DNA of 64,000 nucleotides from Nothopassalora personata (taxonomy: Eukaryota; Ascomycota; Dothideomycetes; Mycosphaerellales; Mycosphaerellaceae), in contig CM066287.1 of NCBI GenBank assembly GCA_033816765.1, positions 4,960,001 to 5,024,000 of the forward strand, written 5' to 3'. The position numbers were made by a program, and so were the translations under genes. Positions 1 to 11,936 of the stretch are shown piece by piece; the first letter of the stretch is position 1, and each line of letters opens with the position of its first letter. Under the pieces are notes generated by a model. That model did no database searches. It was not told where the DNA came from and saw only the letters and a list, made by a program, of their open reading frames with translations.

Positions 1-314
1 CACAGAGTAGGGCTTTGGGTCGAGGCAGGCGTTCTCTTTCATTCACGTCTCTCGTCATGACACGTCTTGTACGTATCTCACGGCTTCTACTCTAGTGGCT
101 GATAGATTGACGGAAAGCTAGTTACAACGGCTTAATAGCTTTATATTCACTTCCACACGCGCATGACCTGACGAGAGACGTGAACCCAGTGTACATTAGA
201 TTTTGAGCGTTCTGTTTGGTGTTGGTATTTCATCTGCCGCTGCCGCCGCCGCCGCCATGCATGACAAGAGAAGGACATTTAACGCAACTGTGAGCCATTA
301 AATTTAGGATTATC
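1..314. other. 5' flank, no gene supported
   Basis: No coding stretch is convincing here. A short CCG trinucleotide run lies at about 237-256. A possible donor (GTGAGC at 290) and an acceptor with branch-like CTGAC (acceptor ends at 333) could delimit an intron. None of the short upstream frames with an ATG joins the downstream ORF in phase, so this may be intron or leader of the gene that follows. Confidence 0.5.
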
Positions 315-2621
315 ATGCTGACATGCTGCACAGATGATGCCGAGTTCCCTCCACTCGGGCCCTCCAGACAACACAGTATAGCATCGCGCATATCGCTACT
401 GGACGAATCCCGCACGTCCACGCCGCCGATCCCACCAGGCTTCGAGGGCCAGCTTGCCAGCGAGAGTCGTCGCTCAACACCTACTGTGCCGCCAGGATTG
501 ACAAGACCTAATGCCCTACCCGATCTCGAAGGCTCATCATCTCGTCCGACGTCTCGACCTTCAAGCCGAGCCAGCTTGCGCAGGACCGCCTCCCAGATAC
601 TGCCTGCGCTTCCTTTGCGACCAGGAACACCAGCAAGGCCCACACTGTCACGCAAGCAGACCAGGGAAGAGGATGAGATCACAGTGCCGGAGGAAACGCC
701 AACCAAACCATCCAGAAACGCATCATCGCACTTGAAGCAAGATTTTTTCGCCCAGGGCGCTGGAGCGGCCGAGCAGTCGCCTGAGTCAGTAAAGTCAACT
801 ACTGACGAAGTCGAAGCTCGACCTGACGTTCCGGGTCATGTTTTCAGTACTCAGCCTGACGATGGCGATGCCGAAGCCATTGACGTTAGTGTAGTAGCGC
901 CAGAGGCACCAACTGGCGTGCCTTCCGATGCGCAATCTGCATTTAAGCGCGAGGCTAAAGCCAAGGATGAGACCGCAAAGAAGGTCGAAAGCAGTGCCAT
1001 CGGTTCGTCGCAGCGCAAGCACCCAGGTAAACTGGATATCAAGGCAGCCGTCATGAAACAGGAGCAAGAGCCTCATGTCGCTTCATCAGACACTTCAATC
1101 GACGTCGGCACACCCGGTAGAGCATCACGTCCGGCTTCACAAACACCACCTGCCAAACTGCCGGAGAGTCCTAGTGTCGCATCACCGGCCATCAAGACCG
1201 TACCAAGGACTTTGAGGGTTGTACAGACTCCCAAAGCGGACACACCAACCCCGAAAGAGTTTCCTCTACCCTCCATCAAGAGCATAGCTGCTCACAAATT
1301 CCCATCACGGCAACCCAGTGTGGGATCAATCGACATGCCGGGAACTCCTTCCAGCGAGCATGTCTCGATCTCTGACAATGTGTCGCTGACTTCGACCTCT
1401 GTGTCTCGTGCCAACTCACCTCCACCCACGACCAGCAGAGTCGGCTCGGCACCAGTGAGAACGAAAACCAAGAGTCAAATGAAGAAGGAGCGCCAAGAGC
1501 GGGCCAAAGCTATGGAAGAAGAAGAAAAGGCCAAAGCTGGGGAAGCCGCGGATGGGGAGCCTGCCCAGGAAGCCATCATCAGCCGCAAGAAGAAGGCGAA
1601 GAAGGAGAAGGAGCCTCGTCCGTCAAAGTCGAAGGCAGCAGCAACCACCGCGGCTGCAGACTCTACGCCGACAGCCAGTCGACCTACATCACCTGGTAAG
1701 CCCGCTGCGGAAGCCTCGCCTGGTCCCGATACAACTTCGTCCACACCTAGGGAGGTGAAACCAACCACACCGACCCGATCAATGCCTGCACCGCCGCCGC
1801 CTATGCAACCTCCCTATCAGCCCTCACCGCCCCCGACACCAACCCTGACAGCCGCACAGCTCATCGCAGATATCAAAGCCGCAGCACCGGAGCTACAAAA
1901 GTCCGTGGAAAGTCTGTTCCGCGTAGCCAATAGTCACCACTTCAAGACTCCTCAGAACACTACACAGAAGGATCTGCTTGCGGGCTGGAAATCGGATTTC
2001 AACATCAAGCTTACCAAAGAGGAAATCAACGATCTACTCAATGGGAAGGTGCCAGCCATCCAACGTGGTAGCGACGACGACAACCGCATCTTTGATCGTC
2101 ACATTGTTTCTCCCTCGGGCGCACACCTCCGAGCTCTGACCAGGGAATTGGAGTCGAGATTTCTGGAACTCGAGAAAGCACTCAGAGACATGCCCGAGGA
2201 ATTTCGCTTCCGCCCCTCGAAACCTCAAAACGAGATGAAGCTCCCTTCATTCGACCTCGAGAAACTCAAGCGGGACCTCGAAAACAGCAGCGGAAGAGGT
2301 GTCAGTGTCATGGAGCAGATGGTCCAAGATGGCAGTACGATGAAGAAGGGTGCTTTCCTCGTCGACGAAGCCAGCAAGTACATCAACGAGTTTGTTATGC
2401 CGCCCGTGACACCTCCTCCAAACGCAGGCAGGAATCTCAATACGCAGGCGCCGAGTCACGGGCAGGCGGCGCAGATACAGACAGGGGATAGTTCAACGCA
2501 TATTCCGCCGCTGGATATCGCGGATAGGCAGTTGTCTGATGCCAAGAGGGTCGCCGACGAGAAGGAGCATGCGTTGAGGAAGGCGATTAAGAAGAACAAG
2601 AAGCTTGCCGGATTGGCATGA
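315..2621 (+). CDS. Disordered Ser/Pro/Lys-rich protein, possible C-terminal part of a CCR4-NOT Not4-like protein
   Basis: An uninterrupted 768-codon frame. The first two thirds are low complexity: many SR/SRPTS, TPT and PP runs and a Lys/Glu-rich basic block around residues 380-430. The last 250 residues look structured and conserved, with a helical segment starting ELQKSVESLF, a region containing DRHIVSPSGAHLRAL, and a C-terminal part with KGAFLVDEASKYINEFV before a Lys-rich end. The near-N-terminal FPPLG motif and the overall design recall the long disordered C-terminus of filamentous-fungal Not4 (E3 ligase of CCR4-NOT). No RING or RRM is present in the window, so this assignment is an inference. 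The ATG at 315 lies just before a good acceptor (branch CTGAC, AG ending at 333), so the true first coding base may be 334 and earlier exons may lie upstream. Confidence 0.55.
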   Translation: MLTCCTDDAEFPPLGPSRQHSIASRISLLDESRTSTPPIPPGFEGQLASESRRSTPTVPPGLTRPNALPDLEGSSSRPTSRPSSRASLRRTASQILPALPLRPGTPARPTLSRKQTREEDEITVPEETPTKPSRNASSHLKQDFFAQGAGAAEQSPESVKSTTDEVEARPDVPGHVFSTQPDDGDAEAIDVSVVAPEAPTGVPSDAQSAFKREAKAKDETAKKVESSAIGSSQRKHPGKLDIKAAVMKQEQEPHVASSDTSIDVGTPGRASRPASQTPPAKLPESPSVASPAIKTVPRTLRVVQTPKADTPTPKEFPLPSIKSIAAHKFPSRQPSVGSIDMPGTPSSEHVSISDNVSLTSTSVSRANSPPPTTSRVGSAPVRTKTKSQMKKERQERAKAMEEEEKAKAGEAADGEPAQEAIISRKKKAKKEKEPRPSKSKAAATTAAADSTPTASRPTSPGKPAAEASPGPDTTSSTPREVKPTTPTRSMPAPPPPMQPPYQPSPPPTPTLTAAQLIADIKAAAPELQKSVESLFRVANSHHFKTPQNTTQKDLLAGWKSDFNIKLTKEEINDLLNGKVPAIQRGSDDDNRIFDRHIVSPSGAHLRALTRELESRFLELEKALRDMPEEFRFRPSKPQNEMKLPSFDLEKLKRDLENSSGRGVSVMEQMVQDGSTMKKGAFLVDEASKYINEFVMPPVTPPPNAGRNLNTQAPSHGQAAQIQTGDSSTHIPPLDIADRQLSDAKRVADEKEHALRKAIKKNKKLAGLA

Positions 2622-3950
2622 AAGGGGATAAAGGTAGAGAGGAAGGTGGCTGATTGGGTATCGGCATACCAAGACAATATCTCTCCAACTCGCCTTTTCC
2701 TCGTGTTTCTTTCCTGTTGCCTTCTTGTTTCCTTCTCCAACGCTGCGTGCTTACACGCAACAATCGACGAAAGAGATGTGTCGTATACGGCAGGAAAGAG
2801 GAACACGAGTCTAATCTCAACCGTGACTCGAAAATCATCGGATGGTAGCTCACAGCCTCAGTCCTTCGAATCCAGTTCCGCCCAACGGCAGCCGTGGTCG
2901 TTGACCGCAACGGAGCGCATGCTCATCTTGATCCTCCCATATGTTGTCTCGGCGAACCGGACTGTTTATGAAGTGGAAACGAGGGCGCTGGAGAAGGAAT
3001 GGTCAAGTACCAGCGGGGCATCATTGACTATATAGACGTCGATGAGTCTTTGTTGCAGTCGGTGAGTCCTTCTGTCTTTGTTGCTTGAAATTGGAGTGAT
3101 TCATGTTTGTTGTTGCTGCGCTTTGTGGCGGTGCAATCTTCAAAGAAGAGGAGGATCCGAAGACCACTCCAATGTCCAATGCCACAAAGACGTATCTCCG
3201 AGAGTCATCGGTGGGCCAATTGAACTGATTTGACGTTCGCCCAGCCATGAAGGAGATGTCTCGGCGAAGATGAGGTGTTTCTTCATGCATGCGTGGTGTA
3301 TGAGCTCTTGGCGACTCCTCGTACAGACAACAATAGCCAGTGACGTCCACCATGACTCGTGAGCATTGAGTAGTATCCCACATTCACACTGCCACCGGTA
3401 AGGTTCAATTCCGGAACTTGCTTCAAAACATGCAGCGGCACGGGTTCAGTCAAGCTCCACGAGGCTGATGAAGCAGCGGGGTTAACACCACGCCTCCACG
3501 TGCCCCACTGCAATCAGACACGCTGTGGACTGCGATAATGGCGGGAATACCTTGATGGGCAGTGTGGGTATAGAGAGGTGGGCAGCGGTCAGTGGTGCTA
3601 TGCTTCCAGATTGTGAGCTGGCTTCTTAATTGTCCGGTTCTGGAAGGTCTCTTCCCAGGGCAGCCTGCTCTAACTACCGTGATCCGTCTGGAGAGAGCTT
3701 CGATCCAGGGCTAGTGTTTGGAAGGCCCAGCTGTGGATGTAAAGATGCACGCATGTGGGATCTTGTCTACCCCGCCCTGAAGGAACGCGCACCAGAGGCG
3801 ATGGGTTTCCGAGGCGTAGAAGTCACAGCTTGGACAGTGTGATCAGATGGCATCTCTGAAAGTAGCCACATAAGTAGAGCATCTCCCCCGTAGCGCTCGT
3901 TCTGCATAGCATCCCTAGACCCTTCGGAAAAGCGATTGTCAACGCACAAC
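2622..3950. other. Intergenic, nothing recognised
   Basis: About 1.3 kb between two plus-strand genes. It holds only short frames in several phases without recognisable motifs. It presumably contains the 3' UTR of the upstream gene and the promoter of the alcohol dehydrogenase. Confidence 0.5.
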
Positions 3951-5518
3951 ATGACGGACGTCGAGATTCCCAAGACTGGCAAGGCCGGAGTGTGTGTCAA
4001 CGAGGGTCCAGAGTTTCGCATTGAGGTGCAAGATGTAGATGTGCCTGAGCCAGGTCAGCACAGAGGATATTGGTCTCATGTCGACGGACAATCCGCTAAA
4101 GTTTGATTCAGGTGATGGCGAGCTTCTTCTCAAGCTGAACTGCACTGGACTGTGCATGTCAGATGTCCAGTGAGTCCACGATCGAATGCGAGAGCGCGAC
4201 TCCTGCTGATATATGGTGAACAAGCTTTATGATGAACGACTGGGCCGTACCACCGATGTCTCAATTCGGCACCAAATGTGCTGGTCACGAGGGTGCGGGT
4301 GTTGTTGTCAAAATCGGCAACAATGTCCAGGGATGGAACGTGGGCGATCGTGCCGGGATCAAACCTCTTTGGGACGTTTGCCACAATTGCGAGCATTGTT
4401 GGAATGGAAGGGAGAACTACTGCCAAAAGGTATGATATGCTTGTAAGACTGGAGACATGCTGGTTGCTCGCATCTTCTCAGGTGGTGAGTACATGTTGAC
4501 ACTTGACAGGGCGTGTACACCGGCTTGGTGGCTGAGGGATCGTACCGGCAATACGTCAAGAGTCCAGCTCTTTATACCAGCAGGATTCCGGATGGAGTTC
4601 CAGACGAGGTGGCGGCTCCCATCATGTGTTCTGCAAGCACGATGCATCGCGCACTCATCGACTCCGGCCTAAAGCCAGGTAATTGGGTCGTCTTTCCGGG
4701 TGGTGGAGGAGGTGTTGGTATCCAGGGAGTGCAATTGGCCAAGTGAGTCCAGCCTAGCGGAATCGTACTGCCAAATGCTGATAACCTGATTTCAGAGCCA
4801 TGGGAATGAGACCAATTGTTATCGATAGCGGAGCCGCAAAGCAAAAGCTGTCGAAGGAACTTGGAGCTGAGGAATTTGTCAGTGCACGCAAGGGTGCTAT
4901 GCACTCTTCCATAGTTGTTAGACATCTGCTGACATTCACCTTTGCTTCCAGGTTGACTTTACAGAACACAAAGACCCTGCAGCTCGCGTCAAGGAGATCG
5001 CGGACGGCATTGGCGCTCATGGTGTCCTTGTGACCGCCTACCAGGCGTACAAAGACGCTTTCAACTACCTTGGTGATCGCATCGGAGGCACTATCATGTG
5101 CATCGCCCTCCCACCTGCAGGTCAGGTGGTTGTCGGGACGGACCCAAGCTTCTTCGCGTTCAAGAACGTGAGACTGATCGGTAAGCAAAGCAGTAGACAC
5201 GAAGACGCTCTCCATGACTGTAACAGCGGCTTACAATCTGAACAGGCACGCTCGTAGGCACGATGCAGGATACCGCCGCAGCGCTAGGGTATGCCCGCCG
5301 TGGCCTTCTGAAGGGGATCTGTGAAGTCCGAGGTCTGTCGCGCTTCGACGAGTCTGTACAGGCTCTGCGTAGAGGAGAAATTGCTGGGCGTGTGGTGAGT
5401 CAGTCTGAATCTGCGTGCGGCATCCTCAGCTTCGTCGCAGTTGCCAAGACACTGACAGGTGGTGTTCGAGTATGGCTAACGTCCTTCTGTTTAGGTGATC
5501 GACTTCAACAAGGAGTAA
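3951..5518 (+). CDS. Zinc-dependent alcohol dehydrogenase (MDR family)
   Basis: Oxidises or reduces alcohol/aldehyde with NAD(H); presumably cytosolic. Eight exons can be joined: 3951-4053, 4112-4169, 4225-4429, 4510-4742, 4796-4877, 4952-5180, 5246-5394, 5495-5518, giving 360 residues, close to the usual 350 of the Adh1 class. The N-terminal GroES-like domain carries the catalytic-zinc cysteine in CTGLCMSD and the GHEGAGVV signature. The structural-zinc loop has the four cysteines of CHNCEHCWNGRENYC. The Rossmann domain contains the glycine-rich FPGGGGGVGIQGVQLAK. The protein ends VIDFNKE. Every junction has GT..AG ends and phase is kept throughout. Seven introns is many for a gene this short. 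Neighbours suggest no specific pathway. Confidence 0.9.
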
Positions 5519-5696
5519 CCGAGCTTGTGTAAATATATCGTCTTGTATCATGCTTCCAAGTCGATGAGGTCCATGTATGTGCGTTGTCAGTGTGTTCGTA
5601 CAGGGCCGGGGGTGAATTTCCGGCGCTGGTCGTTGATGTCTCGTCAATATCTTATTGTTCCATGTTGGTGTCAAGTGTGAGGTTTTGGTTAGAGAC

Positions 5697-7730
5697 ATGT
5701 CCAGTACGACACGCCAGACTAGAGTTTCTGGCGGAGCTGAGGCCGGTAGGACTACAGCCAACGCAGCCCAGCCGCAAGGGTAGATAGAGTACTGTAGCAC
5801 TATCAACTTATCAACCTTAGCTACACGTGCAATCTCCATTGCGATCGCCTCCAACGCCCACACCACACTCCATACAGCAAGCGCCACCGTGATCACTATC
5901 GTACCTGCTGCCAGCCGATCTTGTCGCTGATTCCCTCCATCTCCATGTAAGGCGCCTCCACCGCCAACACCAGACCGCTCGCCAGCGTGGATTCATCAGA
6001 CGACTCCTCCTTGCACTCCACCCCCTCTCTCCGCGCCGCCTCGCTCGGCATCTTCAAGACCGACGTCGACTCCCACTTCCGGCTGGATTCACAGGCACAG
6101 ACACAGGCAGAGCAGACCGCCGACCGCCTGGACGAGCCGTCCTCAGCTTCGGCTGAATCTCCTCCCCCATTCCACTCGCACAACTTCCCGGCGCGCTACT
6201 TTCCCAGGCCCTCCGACGCCGATCCGTACAGCGCGCTCGTCACCGAAAGCGGCGCGTCCCAATCGCTCACCGCGACTGCTCCCCTTGAGCCTCCAGCACC
6301 GCCGTTCGAAGAAACAGAAGGCTTAGCAGGGGCGTCCACTGTCGTTGCAGACACCAAGGCTGCGCTTCCACGCGACACCAAGGACGGGCAGTCAAGCAAG
6401 GACAAGGATCTCGACGACGGAGAGCCACCACCGCCATACACAGAAGGCTCAAGTCCGCTCGACGGCTTCACATACGTCATGGCTGCTGCAGGAGGAGCAG
6501 CGAGCATTATCACGCAGGTACAGCAGGGGGGCCCAGCTCCCATAAACACGGCTCTTGGTGGTGGGACGCAATAGCCTCAACGACGTTTCCATCTTGGCTG
6601 ACCTCGTCACAGGTTCGGATGAGAACATTACTTTGGAGCTTCGGTGCGTCCCCTTGGTGTCATTACGATGGGTCTTGCTTTTAACACTCTGACAGAGGCA
6701 CACGATTCACCCTCTCCCGCGACGAGCTTCTTACGCTACCCGAGTTTGTGCTGCTGTCGCTGTTTCCCAATGGTCTGCTTCCCGATGGCCACATGAACAG
6801 CTACCACGATGGCGATGTGTATCCTGTCGATGTAAGGCACACCCAAACACCCCGCGCCATAGCGCAGGTACAACCCCGGTCAACTGTCACTGTCAATGAC
6901 ATACAGAAAGTCATGTCCAATTCTGATGTATATTTATCTGACATTGTCTATTTCTCGCAGTACGATCCGATGTCGTTACAATATATGCTGGAGTTCTTTC
7001 GACATGTTGCGCAAACGATACCCCAGACCTCGGAAGAGTCAGGACCCACCAATGATCCTCTCGCGCCAAGCACCATGCCGATCGAGCCCATGGCCGGCAA
7101 TGCTAGAGACATGCTGCAGGACAGAGCAGGAATCATTGTCCTGCGAGAAGATCTCGATTTCTATGCCATCCCACCGCGCAAGGATATCGAGCAAATGGAA
7201 ATGATCAGCATCAAACGTGCCGCAAGCCGGGCATTACTCAAGCAAGACGGCATCTTCTCGGGTTTACGAAAGAGCGAGGAACCTGGAACAACTGAGCAGC
7301 ATTTGATTGAAATGCTTACCGCTGGGTGAGACGAGATCTGCTGTTCCTGAAGGTGTGTCTGTGACATTTTGCTAATACTGCTTGTAGGGGCTTCAATCAC
7401 GAAGACACCTGGGGCCACAGAGCTGCAGAGCCACAAAAGGCTGTCATCTGCTCTATTGCCTTGGCGCGCCTACGCACAGATATCAAAGGCGACACTGCCG
7501 GCGCTGCCAATGCTGTCGGTATGGCACAGAAGCTGCTGCTGTTCTGGCGGAAGCCTGCTCGGAGATGTTGGTGGGAAGGCGTGGAGCTCGACGATGTTGA
7601 GGGCGTGGAAGGAAAGTTGAAGGTCTGGATCCGAAGAGTGTGGACGTTGGAAATGGTATGCTCACTCAAGTGGCCCAAGATGGTGTCTCCTGCTAACATC
7701 ATTCTGCAGAGCGTCATCGGATTGCGTTAG
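5697..7730 (+). CDS. Whi2-like BTB/POZ-fold growth regulator
   Basis: Homologous in character to fungal Whi2, which with the Psr phosphatases tunes the general stress response and dampens TORC1 under low amino acids. The conserved core begins LRGTRFTLSRDELLTLPEF (BTB/T1-like) and continues through SLFPNGLLPDGHMNS and DRAGIIVLREDLDFYAIPP, a second block RKPARRCWWEGVEL and the end WTLEMSVIGLR. Core exons: up to about 6560, 6613-6643, 6696-6831, 6961-7325, 7388-7655, 7710-7730. The N-terminal 160-odd residues (5974-6478) are Ser/Pro-rich and lack an in-frame ATG. I place the start in a small upstream exon, ATG 5697 to 5779, joined through a 194-nt intron (GTAGAT..CAG) to 5974. The phase fits and gives 496 residues. 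The first exon is inferred; an internal ATG at 6479 is the fallback. Confidence 0.78.
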
Positions 7731-8361
7731 CCGCGCCCTGGGGTGAAGTTTTCCTTGAAGAGTATCCTTCACCAGAAGTTCAAGACTTACGACAGGACGC
7801 AGCCAACGTCGTTAGAAGGCGTGCTTGTCTACGCGTCGAACGGATGCACCGACTCAGCAGAGAGGGCTGCCAAACACGACGACGAGTTCGATATCTTTTG
7901 ATACCCATTCGCAGCGGAAACATGATTAGTGGAGGAGTATGCACTGCAGCTTAGCGCCCTCGTGGAGCGTACATTGCAGAAAAGCATTTGGCTGTTGTGT
8001 GCCCAAGGCAGTTACCAGGCAGCAAAGATTGTGTAGTTTGTTAGTGTGTACAATTCCAAGCATAATGGCTCAGCACCTCTGGCCTGTCATCTGACTCAAG
8101 CAGAACCCTCGCGAATCACAGTTGGAAGCAGAAGCTACCGTCGATGGCAAGATTCGAGTACATGAGCATGCCGTTGAGAACCATGTATAAATCCGTTGCA
8201 TCGGCCTCCCGACTGCGCAAACAGCTTCGAGCTGTGGTGTATCACCTTCGCCAAGCAGGACCCCAAACGCCTCGCTAAGTCTCGCTGCATGTGCTGTTCC
8301 AAAACGTCAAGAGCTGCTCTCCAATCGTCACAATCATCAAGTCATACACGGTCTCTCTTCT
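7731..8361. other. Convergent intergenic region
   Basis: About 630 nt between the 3' ends of the Whi2-like gene and the minus-strand DUF1275 gene. Only short frames are seen; it is probably the two 3' UTRs. Confidence 0.5.
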
Positions 8362-9512
8362 TTAATCACCCCAGAGGACCTTACTCACTGGCGTCACGGC
8401 TCCCTCAACTTTCTCCTTCCCGTCCTCAAGCTGAAACGTCTTCTGCACCATACCTTTGTTGAAGAAAAAGCTGAAGAACAATATCCCCTTCGTCGCCGCC
8501 GTCGTCACCAACGCCGCGCTGGGAGACGAGTACCGCAGAATTGCGGCCCCGATGAAACATCCCACCATCATCGACGCGAAGAACGCCAGGCGTCGATTGC
8601 GCTTGGCGTTCCTCAGCTGGAACAACTTCTTATCCGTACACAGCTGGATCAAAGCACCGGTGATCATAGTCGTATTGAGCTCCGGCATCGACACATTCAA
8701 CGCGTTCGCTATCTGTCCCGACTCGGCGAAACTGAGCAATGCCAATATCGCCAAGGCTCCCGGTCGCGTGCCGCGGCTGTTGGCCCAGTATCGTACCGCG
8801 GCTGCAGCTAGCATAAGCAGTGCTTGGAAAGCGTTGCTGACCAGGAGCCAGATCCTTCTCCGTTGGCGAGAGAAGTGACCGATGTGACCGAAGAATGCTG
8901 CGCCGGCGACGAAGACTCCAATGGATACGCCGACGTTCTTCTCGACGCCCGGGTCGACGGCGCGGATGCGGAAGGCGTAGAGGGCGAGGAAGAGGGTGTT
9001 GCCGGTTTGTTTGGAGGCGAAGATGTGGTAGGTTGTGTAGGTCATGGCGTCGAGCATTCCGGTTGCTACGGTCATGAGGAGGAGTTGGGCTTCGAGCCAT
9101 TTGTCGCCGGCGACTTCTTGCATGAAATATGTTCGCCATGCTGAGGATGTGGGGAGTCGTCTGGTGGGTGGCAGACCTTGTCGTAGAGCGTCGTCTGGTT
9201 GTGTGGAGTTCTGGAAGTGGTTGTTAGTGACGAATGGCCAGAGCTGCAGGTTGCGTGGGATACACTTACGCTCCTCTCGATGCTCAAATCGTTCAGCCCG
9301 TCCGTTTTCGATGTCTCGGAGGGTGTTCGGTTGTCGAGCGCTGGGCGTTGTCGACGACGCTCATAGCCCTCCTCCGTGAGTTCCTCTTCCAGGGCGGCTG
9401 CAAGCTGTGGAGCAGTTACTGCTCGACCTAGGCCGGGGCGATCTGGCGATGGCGGGACTGATTGAGGATCTTGTGGTGGTGACGTTCTCTCTGAGAAAGA
9501 CACCGTTGGCAT
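8362..9512 (-). CDS. DUF1275 (YoaK-type) multi-pass membrane protein
   Basis: Two exons on the minus strand, 9512-9270 and 9210-8362, separated by a 59-nt intron (GTAAGT..CCAG); 363 residues. The first 100 or so residues are hydrophilic and probably cytosolic. The rest shows about six hydrophobic segments, beginning with LEAQLLLMTVATGMLDAMTY and followed by FASKQTGNTLFLAL. The Asp-rich first helix plus the Lys/Thr-Gly-Asn turn are typical of the DUF1275 family of integral membrane proteins. Its substrate is unknown; a transport role is only inferred from topology. The ATG at 9512 is the first in frame after the upstream region. Confidence 0.85.
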
Positions 9513-11936
9513 GGTCGGTGTCTACCTCTGGGCCTGGAACAGTTCTCCGTGTTTTGGGAAGAGTACAAATAGTATAAGAAGAGAAAGATCTAGCCAGGCC
9601 CATACGAAGTAGCACAGTAGTGTCTGGCCCGAGTGTTAGGCTTCTTGGCAGTGGAAAGTGTTTATCAGATCTCCGAACGGCGCACAAGAAAAGAGATCAG
9701 CGTGAAGATGTACTTATGCAGGCGGCCGAACACATCGGCCTGTTGCTACTCTGGGCTTGCCGTGCCAAATACGGAGTCGCAGATACGTTAAGCAGAGCAG
9801 CGGATCGCCTGGGTCCAAGTTTGGTTCCCTGAAACCTTTCGCCCACGCTTGAGCACACAATGCGGACGCCGTCTGACACGTTGCTAGATCACGAAGTTTG
9901 CCCGTAACCCGTCGTGCGTCCGAGCGCACAGCCATGGCTCACAGCGGATACTGCAGTGCCAGCGGTGGGTGCGGATTCGGCGGCCGAGCGCGTGTACTGG
10001 CGATCAGCCTACAGTATGCGTGAGCAGCCAAGGCACGCGTGAGGGTCGAGAGGGTTTCACGAAGAGGTGAAGTGTGGATCCTGATGCTCTATGCTGCTCG
10101 ATCTCCACGGGCCGACCCTGCAAGGCTTCTGCTAATCCTCCCTGTCCCAAAAGTATGTTGAGATTGCCGGCCAGGTGGTGCACCGATGTGTACGCGCAGC
10201 AATGCTTGGCGTGTATCATGACGGTCTGACATAGTACTGAAGTCCGTGTCAACTCATGCCGTCTGACGTGCTTTTAGGCTTCTCATCTGTCTCGGGGCAT
10301 CGTCTTGGCGCTGTTGAGCCACACCGCTAGCGTCTTACTGGGCAACATGAGTTCCCGCTATCCGGGCTGGTTGTTCTGTGCTGCCGTAACGGAATGACGC
10401 ACACCATCTATCGCCAAGAAAGACCACTTCAACTTCACCTGAAGCTGACTCTCCATCATAGATAGCAACCGTCTGGCAACATCTCCGATTCGCCTGCACT
10501 TGTCTATGGTGAGCTCCATGTGAGGGCATAAAAGTCTCACATTGATCACCTCTATTCGCCGGCAGTTTTAGACTGTCGATTCCATCCCATCTATCGACAG
10601 GGCTCAGTCTCCTTCCCTAGCATAGGTAAGTGCCCAGCCATAGTGCCCAGCCAACATAGATTGCCAAGGCCCCCTGGTGCTGCCGTGATATTCGGGGCCT
10701 GACTGCATACCTTCATTGCCGCTGCCCGGAATCTTCTCCCAGGTCAAAGCATTCTCTGATCAACGAGCGGACCTGGCTGCGCAGCCCACACTTCGAACAA
10801 GGCACTCCTCGAGCCAGGAGTCTCATCGGCAGCTGCCATCGTAATCCTCAAGATGGAAGCTACAGTTGGACGACAAGCTGCCAGATACCGACAGCGGGTG
10901 TGCGTGAAAACTTCAAGCCGACGACCGGCCTTCCTAGCTTCAGGCTGCAAAACGATGCTGCACAATCAGTGCCCGCGCGATACTCCATGTTCAGCGCCTT
11001 TGCAAAAGCATGCCTCTCTGTCGTATTGCTCGATAGCATGGTCCAGCTCTTGTAGAGTCCAGCAAAGTCAATGTCTCGGGCAAGACGGTAGCGCTTTCGA
11101 TAGTTCATCCGATTGACAGCCGGCATATAGCCGAAGTGCGACGGTGAGACTGTTGTGGCCAGCACATGCAAGTGACGCCCAAAGCAAGACTCTCCAACCT
11201 TCACATGTTCGCACATGCTGCTTTCCCTCTCGACGTGACTCGGGTCTTGGCGGCTAATCCGTCGACTAGACATGCCTTATAGAGCTAATTCTTTAGCGAC
11301 TACCATCGTATGTATGTCGCAGACTATATCTCCACCAGCGACCGAAGCCGATGGTACGACGGAATTGGTCGACAGCGCCGACAAGCGTGGAAACGACGTG
11401 AGAAGAGTAGGACGTCCAGCTACAAGCGTTGCCCATCGCCGCTACCGAAGAGCACGGCAAAAGCAGGCCATTCTCGACAGTTGCTCACACCCCTGGAAGT
11501 ACGAACTGGCGTGTCACTCTTTTCTCACGCCCGGCCAGTATGCGTTCGCGGCACCTGTGGCAATTCATTGTTGGTGGGAGAGACTGTGCCACGCAAAGCG
11601 GCTGCCCGCATGGCACGGATGCGCGAGAAACCGTTCGAAGTCGCGGCAAACGAATCAGAAGCGATCTAAGGCCAGGAAAGATTGCTCCCTCATCAACAGA
11701 CATATTTTCGAAGCCACTGTAGGTGAGTGGTTATTCCATAGTCCTTGCTCTGCCAATGTGAGCTAACAAATGAGACAGTGCAATGGTAGCACGCTTTCTT
11801 CCGGCGAAAGTAATGTTCGTTCGAATCGGGCCAGGATTAATTCTTTTTGATCCCACACCGGCCCGAAATGGAAGAGATGGCCAAATTGGCGCAGTAAATG
11901 GTGTGGTCGGCGAGACACAACGCACGACGGATTTCC
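9513..11936. other. 2.4 kb without a supported gene
   Basis: Scattered short frames on both strands (for example minus 11273-10860, 137 codons, and plus 11272-11766). None shows a family motif or clean splice partners. Base composition is ordinary, with no obvious RIP signature or tandem repeat. It may hold a non-coding RNA or a lineage-specific small gene, but nothing supports either. Confidence 0.4.

Noticed and set aside
230..706. Minus-strand 158-codon frame opposite the first gene
   Set aside because: It is the low-complexity shadow of the plus-strand coding frame; the plus frame is 768 codons with a conserved C-terminal region.
10860..11273. Minus-strand 137-codon frame as a possible small gene
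   Set aside because: No recognisable motif, no splice partner and no signal peptide; insufficient to call a gene.
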